From: Saccharina japonica
Taxonomy: Eukaryota > Sar > Phaeophyceae > Laminariales > Laminariaceae
Length of the DNA: 64,000 nt
Direction: 5' to 3'
Assembly (NCBI GenBank): GCA_008828725.1
Contig: MEHQ01000433.1
Location: forward strand, 1-64,000
The notes under the pieces were generated by a model that saw only the letters and a list, made by a program, of their open reading frames with translations, had not been told where the DNA came from and ran no database searches. Made by a program: the position numbers and the translations under genes. Numbering within the stretch: the stretch's first letter is position 1; each line of letters opens with the position of its first letter. Of the stretch, positions 35,505 to 48,000 are shown one piece after another.

Positions 35505-36007
35505 GCTGCTCGTTGTTTCTCCTTGTCGACGTGAGATAGGGTGTATGTAGCGTGGGGGACTACTGTTGGTGTATGTACGTTGTTGCGCTGCTGTTCTGTT
35601 CTGCGAGCTGCTGATACGTGTCGTGATTGTGCCGGAGACTGCAGGCGGCGGTTGGGAATATTTTTTTCGGGAAAAAAATGAACGGTTCCTATGATCCCCG
35701 ATCCCCTTGAAAAACACGCTAAAATATGTGTCGCTTCAGTTCGACTTCAAGCGTTTCATTTTTCAGTTGTCCAAATATCGACGAAATTTTGAGGGCGAAA
35801 CGGAACATTTTCCTGTTTTCGTTTTTCATCAACCATGGAAACATGAGGAGCATGGAACGATATGAGTCAACGAGCCAGCACATCGTCCATCGTTCACGAA
35901 TGGCATGAGGCAGCACGCCTGTGTTGGCACACTAGATAGGAGCGAAACTTGGGGCGCCTGCTAGTTCGTGCTGACAACAACTTACGTACATAGCAAGACG
36001 AGCAAGC
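35505..36007. promoter_or_regulatory. Shared upstream region of divergent genes (503 bp)
   Basis: Start codons at 35,504 (-) and 36,008 (+) face away from each other with only 503 bp between them. Any promoters must lie here, possibly as a bidirectional promoter. I see no clear TATA box. This is inferred from gene positions only. Confidence 0.45.
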
Positions 36008-39000
36008 ATGGATGTTTTGAACCCGGACCTGGCCGTTGGCGAAACTTTCTGGGGAAAGGTGTGTGGTGGGTGGTAGGAGAGGAGCAGCAAATGCGGCGGG
36101 ATTGCGTGTATTCGTTAGTCGCGAAATCGTTGCTCGTGTCTCGTGCCTTGCTTGTGCCTTGTGCCTCGTGCCTGCGTACGATGTCCTTTGTGCGCTTGTC
36201 CTCGTCTGTGCTCCTGTGCTTGCATACCTGCGTGAGCTGATACTCGCACGAACAAAAATGCGGCGGGATCGTACGTTAACTCGTTGATCGCGATATCGTG
36301 GCTCGTGCGTGTGCCTGCCTGTGCTTCGCTTGTGCTTTGCTTGTGCCGTGTGTCTTGTGCCTGTGTACGAAGCCCTTGTACGCTTATATGCGTGATCTTG
36401 TGCGTGTATACCTCTGTGCGAGTTGATAGTTGGTACTGCTGTTACGGGTCAGCTTACTTTTTTTAGTTCATAAATGCGGCGGGATTGCACGGCGTGCTTG
36501 AAATCGTGGCTTGTGGCTTGTGCCTTGCGCCTGCGCACGAACAGCAAAATCCTTGTGCTCTTGCGTGCGTCTCTCATATGTGTACTCGTACCTGTATGAG
36601 CTGGTATTTCTCCAGGCTCGCGTGCGCGTTTGGCATTATGACAAGGTCACCACAGCAGTACAGTACCCGTACGAGTATCACATTTGGTCACCTACCTCTT
36701 TTTTATCAGGGGTTGAACGTGAAGCGACTCCCCCCCCCCCTCGGCAGGTGTTTGACTGTCAAAGCAAAGGAGCGGGCGCGATAAGGACAGGCTACCCGAT
36801 CAAACACGAGTTCGCCACGTGGGAATACACCCGGCACAACAATGGCACCTTGCCAGGAGAAATAACCACGGACGATGCGGGGGCCACTCCAGTGGGATTT
36901 GTGCGCAGTCGTCAGGTGGGTGACTTCGCAGGATGTTTCTGTACCACATAGACCCGACTTGTGGCAACATGATACCGTATGGAGTATCAGGTATCAACAA
37001 CTTTAGGCGGACTCATAAGGACCGCTTGGTGTTAATATTGAATGTATAAACGGTCCTTATATTTCCGTTACGCGAGAGAGTACTCAAGAAATTGGGAGTC
37101 AATAACTTGAGCCTCGAGTTTTGGACGAAGATAGGAATGTGGCCATACGAGTATTTATCAGAGTAGGACACACGCCCTGCCTTACGTAAGAATTTGAGCC
37201 TGGCCCAAAATAAGAGCACACAAGGGTTTACGTGAACGAGTTGTTCGTGCTGTACGGTCGCCCTTGGCCATGGGTTCCGATCGACACAGCAGCACAGCAG
37301 TGCAAGTGCAACCACAATATTCAGATTTTGGTATTCTGAATTCGTGGAAGCGGAATTTTCTAGAAACCCGCGTGCCGTCGCTGCCGTCTCAGTGCAGCGG
37401 GCTCGATTGAGGGATATGTTACCGCCCGCCGACATACCGAGGCATGTCTTAATCTGGGACGAATCAAGTTATACGCCGCTATAAGGCCAATGCGCGTTTC
37501 GTTGTAGACAAGTTACGACTACAAACACACGCGATTTAGACGGGTCCAACCACAGATTGAGGTTCCTACAACTGACCAGACTCTCGTCAGTACAAAAGTT
37601 GAAGTAGGCAGGGAATACTACGAGTACGCATTACTTGCGTAAGAAGGCAGGGAATGCTACGAGTACGCATTACTTGCGTCAGTGTACTTGAGGAGACGGT
37701 TCGCCACTATTAAAGTATACCTGGTATACAGCAAGCAACGGCAGTGCGAGGGTTCAACATCTACCGACGGCGAAATCTTCGACACACAGCTGCCTGCATA
37801 CACCAGGATGCGTGTTTTTGTTTTCTCGCAAAAACGGAACAATAAACCTTCTCGTTGTGCACCGCTTTACATAACGTACCCAGCATCTACTACTGCTGTG
37901 CACAAGCCGCCGCATCCGATTGACTCCCATGACACCACCCTTTGCCCGCCCTCGAATTTTTACCGTACCATAAATTATAACCTAATATAACCGAACCTGG
38001 CTGGTGGAGAAGAACCCACTACTCCCGAAGGGGCTATCGACCACCCGATTTCACCAGGGCTTTCAGCGACGAAAACAGTCGCACATCCGGCAGGACGAGG
38101 CGAGACTCGAGAGGGAGGCGTGTAAGCAGCGGGCGAGCTTAGTCCATCTGCAGTCGAGGCGGCAGCGCCTCGGAAAGCTTGACAAGCGCAACGGGTTCAA
38201 CCTCATCACGGGCCAGTTCGACCCAGCCAACAAACGCTGCACGACGCCATTCCACATCGAGCCGAGAACGGTACGTTGTACTACGGAAGGTGGTTGCAGT
38301 TTGTAAGATATGTTTTTGCCGTTTATTTTTTTCCTTTTTTTCTTGGTACTCAACACCGAAATCTTTTATGAACGTCACATGCTCCTACAGCATTGTAGTA
38401 GTTTTTTTTTTTTTTTAACGCTAAATCGGCTGCAGTCCTTGCACAGAGTACCATCATGTCCCGAAGTATAAGCAACGTTTGTACTGAATATGGTTGTATA
38501 AAAGGTGCTTCTATTTCGGGGAAAGAGTGGTACGAAGTAGTACAGCAGGGAAATTTCTGAGAAAACGGCAGAAAAAAAAACAGACAGGCTGAGGTTGACA
38601 AGAAAATATGAAACTCGGAAGTCGCCATGTATGTGCTGAAGCTATTTGTACAGTAGAACGCACCCATTCTTGATTAAGAAATACCAGCCTGTGGACCTGT
38701 GCTCTCCTGTTTTTTGTCATGAACGCGTGATAAATGTTTTCGGTATGGAGGGTCGCAAATAATGTTATGGTCCTTCAGAAATCACGTTTAACAGGGGAAA
38801 TGGTGTCTGTTTTATCTGGGGTTAAAGAACAGTTGTCAGAAGGCTCCCGGGTGAAGAACAGCAAGGTTTAGTTATTAAAAAAGCTTTGGACGTTTTTTTT
38901 TTACAATATTAATAAGGATGTTCCCTGAGTCTTTTTTGGAACAACACTACACATTGTCGGATGGCAAGCATAATCATAATATTAATAAGGATTGTGAATG

Positions 39001-42000
39001 GCATTAAGCTTACGGCAAAAACAATGGATTTACGACTCAAGTATTTTTATATTAAATTAAACCAGGTCTCCGGTACTGCAGTACTTGATGAAATTTAACC
39101 AGGTCTCCGGTACTGTAGTACTTTATGAATGGCCAGTTCGTATTGCCAGATTACAAAATATCCCTATACGTAGTAAGTGTTCTGCCCCTGAAACAGGAGT
39201 TGCAGTGCTAAAAGTGCCTAAACGGGTTGACGCGGCTTTGCTATGAAACGTATATAGAACACAGGCACTCCAGTGAACTTCGATTCGCATGTTCATCAAG
39301 TGATAGTACGCGTCGTCGTGCACCTTCCTGAGACAGGCCACAACCGAACCCTCCAAGCTGTGTGTGTTTGCAGTGGTGGGGTATAAAATACTCTGGCGTA
39401 CCCGGGTGTACAGAATACCACACCTGGCTATGTTGGTCGTACCCGGGTAAATACACCCGGGTCCGTCCAGAGTACATACAAGACAAGTCACACGTTTGTA
39501 ACTCGGACACCGTTATATAGCTCTAATAGAACAATACGAAGTATCGCGACAAATTTCGCGAGGTCATTCAACCATCGTTTGAGGTTCGTTTTAAGTTTTA
39601 CGCCCCAAACTTCCGTCGCCATATTCGGTGTTCATTTTTAATAGCAGGAGGAAAACAACCACCGCACCGTATCAAGAATCAAGTGTAGCTTTGTCTTGTG
39701 TACGTTTTTTCTGTTCACACTACATAAAAATCACGCGCGTGGAATATACGTTTTTATCAAAATATGCAAGACACGTCAGCTGTGAGTGCTACCGATTGAA
39801 CGGTTGAAACTCAACTTTGCTTTTTTTTCTCGCAGAGACAATCCGGCTCCCTGTCGAAAGTGGCCGAGCGAGCGGAGTACCTCCTTCTTCGCGACTCCGA
39901 GTACAAGTTCCACGCCCCCGCCTGGAGGTGAGACCTGCTTACACGATATCCGGCAGCTCATGCTCCGATCTCTCCCAAATCCTGGCATGCATATTGCGCT
40001 ATGTATGATAGACGTGTGCTATATATAAGACGTTGTAGGCGTGAAACGGAGCTAAATATAAGTGCAGGGCTATTTTATGTCATCCAGTTCTCTCCACTCA
40101 TATCAGCGTTTTGAACGCATTACGCACACACACGCATTTCAGTAACAGCAATACTCAGGTTATACTCGTATAGTTACAGTAAGGTCGGTCTCACGTTCTT
40201 TGGAGTATGCTTCAATGAGCGTTACAAAATGCTCCTCAGGACAACCAATATCCCTTACCTTTTTGTTTGCCAAACAGCGGACAACAAGTGGAAACTCTTC
40301 CGGCCAATGAGACACATACAAATCCCCACCGATCGTGCTACTGCTGTATGTAATTTGTCTTTACCCGACGCGCTTGGCAACCAACTTCCAAGCATGCTAC
40401 AAACTGATTTACCATAATCAGGCGATAATACACCGGTCGACTTGCACACCTCTACATTTCTTCACTCGACATATATACAATGTTTGTTCCACCTATAAGT
40501 ACCTCCATTACAACATTGGGAACAAGATACTTGGAATTACGGTAGAGTAATTTAGCGTCATTTTCGCAGTATTGCGGGGGAGCATAGTAATTAAGACCAC
40601 ATATTATGAGTAAACATAGTTAAATATGTAGGTTTTTGTGTGTGTGTGTGGTAGGTCCTATTTACTAGTATTTACTATAGCCCCCCGTAATAGTAGAAGG
40701 GTTGACCGCTTTACGTGTTTTTGGACGCGTGGTACGATAGAGGTATAAGTTATACCTTTTTTTGGCTGAAACGTTTTTGGCATGACCTAGTAAAGGCTCC
40801 TTAACCCAAAATCGGCGGAATTTCATCCTTGTGATACACTCTATTCCATTTTATAGTTAAGATTAAGACCAATGGGATTGTTCATCGGGTATATAGCATT
40901 TTTATTACGGGCAAGGACCATACCAGGTAGTAAATAGGACCTATGGTAAACCCAAAAAGCAAAAAGCTATATATTTACCAATTTTACTAACAATGTTTGG
41001 TCCTATTTACTATGGTCCCCCGTAATAGTTTCCTCTAAAAATCAGTGTTTTTACTTACTATTAGTATACAGCTCCTCAGGTCAGGGGAGCCTCAGAAACA
41101 TGAATACATGATGCGCCTCTACGTACCGACGTAGCGTGCGTCTTAACTGCTTGAAAATTACAGTAGTGTGGAATAACGTCTGCAGATGGTATTCATAATA
41201 CAATATAACGGGGGGGCCATAGTAAATAGGACCTACGGTATACACAAAAACCTATTTATTTAACTATTTTTACTAACAATATTTTGTCCTATATACTATT
41301 GTTTACTATGATCCCCCGTAATAGTATACCTCTCTCGACCGTGCCAACAAAAAAGCCAATTCCCCAACCACACCCTGTCACCTCCCCCCCCCCCCCCCCC
41401 CCGCTCCACCCGTGTCCCGACTCAAAACCCCGGCACCCTTGACCGAAACACAGCGGGAAAAACCACGACAAGCGCCAGGACCTCCTGCAGCGAGAAGGCA
41501 TCAACAAACCGAAGAAGTCCGCCCTGCTCGGGATCGGGGGCGCCGACCTCGCGTCCGTCGGCGCGGAGGACATGTTCTCCAAAGCCACCTACGACCCCGC
41601 CAAGGCCTGCGCCGTCGAAGGTCTGGTCGAGACGAGCGTCCCGGGGCGTTACACGCCGCGCAAGCAGGCGGCGGCGCTTCTAACGGCGCCCACTGCTGAT
41701 TCAGCCGCAACAACAACAACGACGACGCACACCGTCGTGTCCCCGCCCAGACGAACCGTGGACAGTCGGGGTATGCTGGCAACGCCTGCCCCGGCTACCG
41801 TGTTCCGAGTGATCCCGACCGGGCTCGGGTACAGGGCGGGCCACCGCGCGGGACGCGGAGAGGGGAGCGTCTCCGGAATTGCGCCGACGAAACGGTTTTG
41901 TGAGTCTCGGAGTGCGCCGACCCTCGGCCTGGCACAACCACCCCAACAAGCGAGAAACCCGAAGGTGGTGTTATTGCCGGGCGCTGGAATGCCGACGGGC

Positions 42001-42480
42001 CAACGCTTACCCGTGCCGTTGCCGAGGGAAGAGGGTGGCAGCAGAGGGAGGGATGTCGACGGGGAAGGAGATCAGAAGCCTGATACAGCAGCAGCAGCAG
42101 CAGCATTGGAACCGTACGATACGAGAGGAAGCTCGAGCGATACCGGGAGTGGCCGATCGTGCGCAGAAGAAGAAGAGAGCGAAAGGAAAAGGAGGGGGAG
42201 GAGGAGCAGCAGCGCGTTGAGCCAGAGCCTGAGCCGATCGCAGTCCGACTTTTCTAGGGGCAGGAGTGGCGCGGGTGACATAGGGGAGTACGGGGAGTCT
42301 GGAACGGGCGCCTTGAAAAAATCGTCATCGCGGGAACGTTTTTCGCCATCTCTCGTTGACGGCCTCAAGGAAACGGGGCGCTCACGATCTGGTCAGTCGA
42401 GGGGCGTGAGCCCAGCGCAACGGAGAAATGTCGACCAGCTGGCGTTAGATTTCGCTGCTGTGCGATCGCTGGAGCCGTAG
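36008..42480 (+). CDS. Unrecognised 513-aa protein, five exons
   Basis: Exons 36008-36058, 36748-36915, 38067-38270, 39836-39927 and 41454-42480 join with matching phases (0, 0, 0, 2) and GT-AG sites into 1,542 nt, 513 aa plus stop. I do not recognise the family. Residues 1-73 are mixed polar (MDVLNPDLAVGETFWGK, then a Cys-, Gly- and aromatic-containing stretch). Residues 74-141 are a charged likely helix or coiled coil (RRKQSHIRQDEARLERE, then SRRQRLGKLDKRNGFNLITG). Residues 142-200 include RAEYLLLRDSEYKF and a Lys-rich stretch. From about 230 to the end it is low complexity: poly-Thr, poly-Ala and Ser/Arg/Glu-rich, ending LALDFAAVRSLEP. The conserved-looking part is the first 200 residues, notably NGFNLITG. 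No signal peptide or membrane segment is seen. Intron 1 holds a tandem triplication and intron 4 three MITEs. Confidence 0.75.
36080..36620 (+). repeat. Triplicated ~180 bp unit in intron 1 of the 513-aa gene
   Basis: AATGCGGCGGGAT begins three successive units (about 36,089, 36,256 and 36,473). Each continues with a CTTGTGCC/TGTGCCT-rich block, CGTACGA or a variant, and ends in GTGAGCTG, GCGAGTTG or TGAGCTGG plus ATA/GTA. Confidence 0.7.
38455..38527. mobile_element. Stowaway-like MITE
   Basis: ATGTCCCGAAGTATAAGCAA on the left and GGTGCTTCTATTTCGGGGA on the right are inverted. The element is about 73 bp, in intron 3 of the 513-aa gene. Confidence 0.7.
40570..41324. mobile_element. Three copies of a TTACGGGGG-ended MITE
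   Basis: Elements at 40,570-40,692, 40,904-41,028 and 41,206-41,324 each start near ATTACGGGGG with GGACCATAGTAAATAGG-like sequence. Each ends with the inverse (GGTCCTATTTACTATGG then CCCCCCGTAATAG). Other copies are at 45,301-45,413 and 55,941-56,172. They lie in intron 4 of the 513-aa gene. Confidence 0.8.
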
Positions 42481-45032
42481 ATGTAAGCTCGTATATGTAT
42501 CTGGTGTGCCTCGGAGGGGGGGGGGGAGGCGTACTCATTTGTTGCTTGCCTTAGTCATTTGACCATTGACCAGGCATCCCTTTCGAGACGAGGGCCACGT
42601 TGTGCTATGGTCTGTAGCCGTGGGCGCGGCCATTGCTCCGGTCGCCACTCCTTGAGGTTAACGATGTATCGCCTCGTTGGTGGTTGTCGACAACAGCCCA
42701 AACAGCGACGGATCGCCTCGGGGACGTTCACCCAGTGGGAACATGCCATGCATGTCGGATAAACTCCAATCGATTCGAATCGAATCGAATTTTCGGGACT
42801 CCTTTTTATATCTGAACTTTTTCATTTTTCATGCCCCAAAGTACAAATGTCTTTCCGGTGATTCATGTTTGGACCAATCAGATGAAAGTTCGAGTCGATT
42901 CATTACAAAAAAATCGATTTCAAATCGATTCGATTTGAAATTTTCTTTCGTTAATACGGGCCCTTAGTTGAAAAAAACCCGACCGAAACCGACCGACATT
43001 TTTCGGGTTTTCGAAACCGTTCGATTTCGGCTTCGATTTGCTTCTTAAATTTATTTTGTAAACTGAAACCGACCGACTTTTTCGGCGAAAAAACGAAAAC
43101 CGACCGAGGCCATTTCCATTTTCGGTTCACAACACCGTTACACAGAACACATTTTGACAGATCACCGAACCCCATTTCAAGAGATCTAGATATTTTCAGG
43201 GCAGATACCGGTAGATTCCCGATCTTTTACCAGATACGATGATGTATGTATCTCATGTTGCTTGGGTGGGAGCCGCATAACCTTCATGATCTAATTTAAT
43301 AGAAAACGTTTCCTGGATTAGATCTGTACTACACAGATCCTGCACAAATCCTCTCATACAACGGCAGGTGAGGATCTAGATCATCCACTAGATCGTGTTA
43401 TATGTGTCCAATGTGTGCTACACAGACAGTGATAACGGAACACTTGACTCCGGTGGAAGTTAAACCAAAGCTATGCACTCGTAGACGTTGCCAAAAAAAA
43501 AAGGAAAAAAAAAGGCGTTTATTTTTCGAGCCGACCCCGAAAAACCCCAAATATACAACGGGATCGCCTTAAGGGAAGGGGCTGTTTTTTTTTTGGCAGG
43601 GAAACGTCTCCGTCTATCTCGCCGCTCGCAACCGTACACAGAAGTACCTTACTATTACTCTTTTAGTACTACCACTACGGAGGCTATGGCAAAGGTACGG
43701 AGAACAAAACAGCCTCCCAAAAGCCCGAAAACAACAATAATATCAGTCTCCCAAAAGTACACCAAGAAAAGAAAAAGAAAAAGAAAAAAAAACGTCTGAA
43801 AAAAAAAAGAGGACGAAAGCACGCAAAAGTCTCCAAAACACGAAAACAAAACCAGTCTCCAACAGCACTGGAAAAGAAGAAAAAAACACACACAGCAGTC
43901 TCCGCAGTGTCATACGACAAAAAATCAGCCTCGAAAAGTACGAAGAAAAAAAAAAAAAAACAGTCTTCTCTTGAGCACGAAAAAAAAAAGCAGTCTCGTG
44001 AATAACTCACAAGGATGACAGGTACCGAACGAGCCGGCGGCGGCATCGTCGATTCCATGAAAATAACGGAAATACACCAGAGAAAAGGAAGGAGGGGAGG
44101 GTGAGGCGGGGCGGGGGGGAGGGGTGTACTCATGTCGTGCATGGCCAAAGTCGTAAAATCATAGACCCTGGGGGAGTGTAAGCCGCATGTCATGCATGGC
44201 CGTAGCCGTGTGACCATAGACCCTCGCATCCCTGCAACGCCGGGACGATGCACGTCGGCGGGGGGGGGCGGGGGCGTACTCATTTGTTGCTTGCCTTAGT
44301 CGTTTGACCATTGACCACGCATCCCTTTCGAGACGGAGTACCGGGGGGGGAGGAGGGAGTCCGCATCTACTGAGCGTCCCCAAGACGGTGATACATGGCT
44401 GAGGGGCGACATAAGCCAGCCAGAAGAAAAAACCAAAACAAACTGATTTCAGACGGTCATCGCAACTGCTGTGTGCCAACAAAAATCCCGACAGATAGAG
44501 CTACGTATACAGCCTATTTTTTAGCTGCATTAGCTCTCTCTCTCTCCGAAAAATCGTCGACGAAATCAAAATCATCAAAAACCATCAACCGCGGGATCTC
44601 GGGGAGATACAGATTGTTGAAAAAGGAAGAAAAAAAAAACAGGAGCGAGTATATGATACCCCCCGAAGCTCGACCCGAGAGCCTCCTGCCATCCACCCTG
44701 CGAAGCTACAATCGCTATACACGAGACCCCCCCGCACAGCACCACCTCCCCGAAGACGAAAAGCCATTATAACATATAAAATCGGGGCAGCCGAACCACT
44801 ATGATCGGGTGGAGAGCAACCGCCGACATTCCGTAACCCCCGCCGATGATCTTTATCGCGACACTCGTCAACGCGCGCTCTGTCCCGAATCCCGCGGAGC
44901 TACGTCGCAGAAGAGCCATGTCCCACAGCCTTGCTTGGTTTTTTGGTGACCCACACACACCCCCCACCCCCGACTACGGCCATGCATGAAAATGAAGTAC
45001 ACCCTCCCCGCCCCTCTTTTCGGTTCGCTGTT
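42481..45032. other. Region between the convergent 513-aa gene and YKT6
   Basis: I see no exon. It contains partial G-tract repeats (42,513-42,620, 44,090-44,360, 44,955-45,005) and AATCGATT-type and AAACCGACCGA-type simple repeats (42,770-43,120). A GATC-rich dispersed repeat at 43,200-43,420 shares AGATCCTGCACAA with 52,150. An A-rich low-complexity tract lies at 43,490-43,990. The 3' ends of both flanking genes must fall here; no AATAAA signal stands out. Confidence 0.6.
44090..44360 (+). repeat. G-tract dispersed repeat with an internal variant
   Basis: A G-rich tract is followed by TGTACTCATGTCGTGCATGG, then a second GCATGTCATGCATGGCCGTA and CATAGACCCTCGCATCCCTG. A variant end with ACTCATTTGTTGCTTGCC follows. 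Confidence 0.75.
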
Positions 45033-48000
45033 TCAGCTCACGACGCAGCAGCTGTTGGTCTTTCTGGCCTGCTTGTAGAACATCTTGGACTGTCGGCTTA
45101 GGTCGTCGGATCGGTCCACCAGCTCGTCGAGTCTTACTCCTCTTTCCAAGACATTGTCGATAGTTCGGTGCTGTTATCGTTTTTTTTCCACCGACACAAA
45201 AGCGCGACAAAACGAGAAAAAAAAAAAAACGAAACGAAACGAAACAGAGCAAAACAAATTTGTGTGTGTGTGTTTTTTTTCGTGAAACTAAAGAAACACT
45301 ATTACAGGGAACCATAGTAAATAGGACCAAATATTGTTAGTAAAAATAGGGGAATGTATAGGCTTTTCTGTGTACCGTAGGTCCTATTTACTAGTATATA
45401 CTATGGCCCCCCGAAACACGAGTACCAGGCAGGCGTAAAAAAACGGACACACGCCGCTTGAGGTGTTCCACTGAAATAAAAAGGCCGAGAAAAAAACACA
45501 GCGCGGAAAGCCGTCAGGCGTGAACAAGGTGTGCGTTTGTCGAGGCAAAAAATGCCGATCACGGACAGAGGAATTGAGTGCTGTGGACCCGGCGTACGAA
45601 AATAAACAAAAAAGAAAGAAGAAAAAAAAAACGCGAACCGTTTCAGGTGTAAATGATCGGAAGGGAGGGGCGGTCCACCAGGTGACACGTCGCGTGTTGG
45701 TGCATGCATGGGCCCAAAGAGCGGACGCAAGAAAGAAAACAAGAAACAAATGAGAAAAACAAAACCATCGACACCGCAACAACAAAATCACCATCACCAC
45801 CACCACCACCACTACCAACGACACTGCAGTTTCAACGCGATCAACAAGTAGCAGACACAAAAAACAACCTGAAGAACAACAAAAACACCACCACCACCAC
45901 CACCACCACCACCACCAACAACAACAACACTACATACAGTAGTTTCAACGCGAGTAAAACGAGTGATTCGGCAACCGCAAGCTGGGACTCACAAGTACTT
46001 CCGTCGTCTCGTCCAAATCGCGCTGAATCTTCGTGATCTTGTCCGCCTTCGCTGGATCCTGTTAGTAGAGCCGACGGCGGGTAAAACGTAAAAAGGGGGC
46101 AAAAGGCGTACCCGATGCTCGCCTGAAAAACGTCGTGGGAGAAAAAGCTAACAGAAACTTCGGAATCCACGCGGCAGCGGGGGGACTCGACACGCCACCG
46201 GGACAACGGTAAAACATTCGATCCACACCATCGACAAAAACGGATTCGTCGAAATTTCGATCAACACCTTAATGCCCATTAGAGAGATACCACCACTTCA
46301 ATGGTCTCACGAGTGTCCCACAGCGGACAGGCTCTTTATTTCCGTAAACAAAGGCCCCTTACAAACATCCAAGCGTTTATTTTTCTCTGTAAACCCTTGG
46401 GGGACCCGGGAACAGCGAACAAAACAATGAGAAGCGCGGTCAAATTATTTTATGTTGACATTACAGTTGCAGTATTCTGCTGTCGTTATCTTGAAGTGCA
46501 GAAAGCACCCTCTCTCGAAATAAGAAATCCAGCCTGGACCATATTTTCTGTTTCGTATTAGGTGTCCTGTACTGTACCGGTACTACTGCAGGTTCTCGGC
46601 AGTTCGCAAAATCGCATGCGGTTAGCATTTTTGGCGGTTTCATACATACATAGTGGAAACCCCTACCGGCATGTTTTTGGAATTCTAGGGCACCCTATAT
46701 AACCCTATAAACACATTTGGGTTGAAGCGCTTCCATACATTTGAGCGGGCGAAAGGCGCCAGAGCAGGGTGCGCAAGGGGGTGCAAATTGAGCGGTCTAC
46801 TCCACAGGGGATGATAGCGACCCATCCCCTGGTCTCTACCGCCTCGAAAGCGTTTTTGGCAGCGGCTCTTGCGCGGTGTTTTCACATTTTGGCGGTTTTG
46901 CGGCATTACCGGTATATACATATACAGTACAGGACACCTAAAAAGAAACAGGCTAATAAGAAAGCCAGGCTGGTATTTATAGATACCTAAGAAAATCGAG
47001 AATGGTTATATTGGAATTAGTGTAGAAAGCACCCTCTCTCAAAATAAGAAAGCCAGCCCGGGCTAGTTTTCCTGTTTCTTAGTAGATTTCCTCTACTGTA
47101 CGCCCTCGCTTATGTTTGCGGTATCATATCATAGTATGATTACGCATCCATCCCGTGGAGAAAAGGTTCCGATAATTTCAGTTTTCGTCTTTGTTCCCCC
47201 TCCAAAGACTCAGAAAGGATAAAAGTGTAACGTTTACCGGGTACCACTCCGAATGGAAATATACGGAGGGTTTCACGTGTTAACATGTAACATGAAGACC
47301 AAACGGTCCGTACTTTTCCGCCCAGAATGGTTGGGCGTACGACAGCAACAATATTGCGCTCTAAAGTAGCGTGGGTAGGCACAATTCGATGCGAGTCGAC
47401 GAGGGAAGAAAGGGCTGAAGTCTTCTCGCGATAAAAAAGCAAGACACGAACCGTAGCGGGGGAGGAGGGAGAGGAGCCTACTTTGTGACCCCGGATCCGA
47501 GTTACGACTAGGAAGGAGAGAGAAAGGAAGGGCGAAGATAATAAATGGTATGAAAAAAATGAAAAATAAAAATATTAGCCGCAAAGCCTTTTTTTTTTTC
47601 CAGAGACCCACCGCTGTATAGTCCCACCGACCAACCCCCGACCCCTCTCCCCCCCTCAAAACGAGGCCAACTCGAGAATACAAGCAACCAGCTGGGTCGT
47701 GCAACCGCAACCAACAACAAAAAACTCCTACGTATGTACCTGGCTTTTTAGTGTTCGAGTATAAAATAAGGGCATGTTTATGTTTTTTTTTTTCGCTCCT
47801 TGTCATCCCCCCCCCCCCCCCCCCCCCCCCCCCACCCGCCCCTCTCACTCACCTGATAATCGGCGATCATTTTTTCCATCGGTGGGAACCGTATTGCCTC
47901 GTGTCGGATCTCCGACTGCCACTGGACTTGCTCCCCGTACTGCTCCAACAACTAAACCACCGACAGCAGAGGGGGGGGGGAGGAGGAAAGGGGGGGGGGG

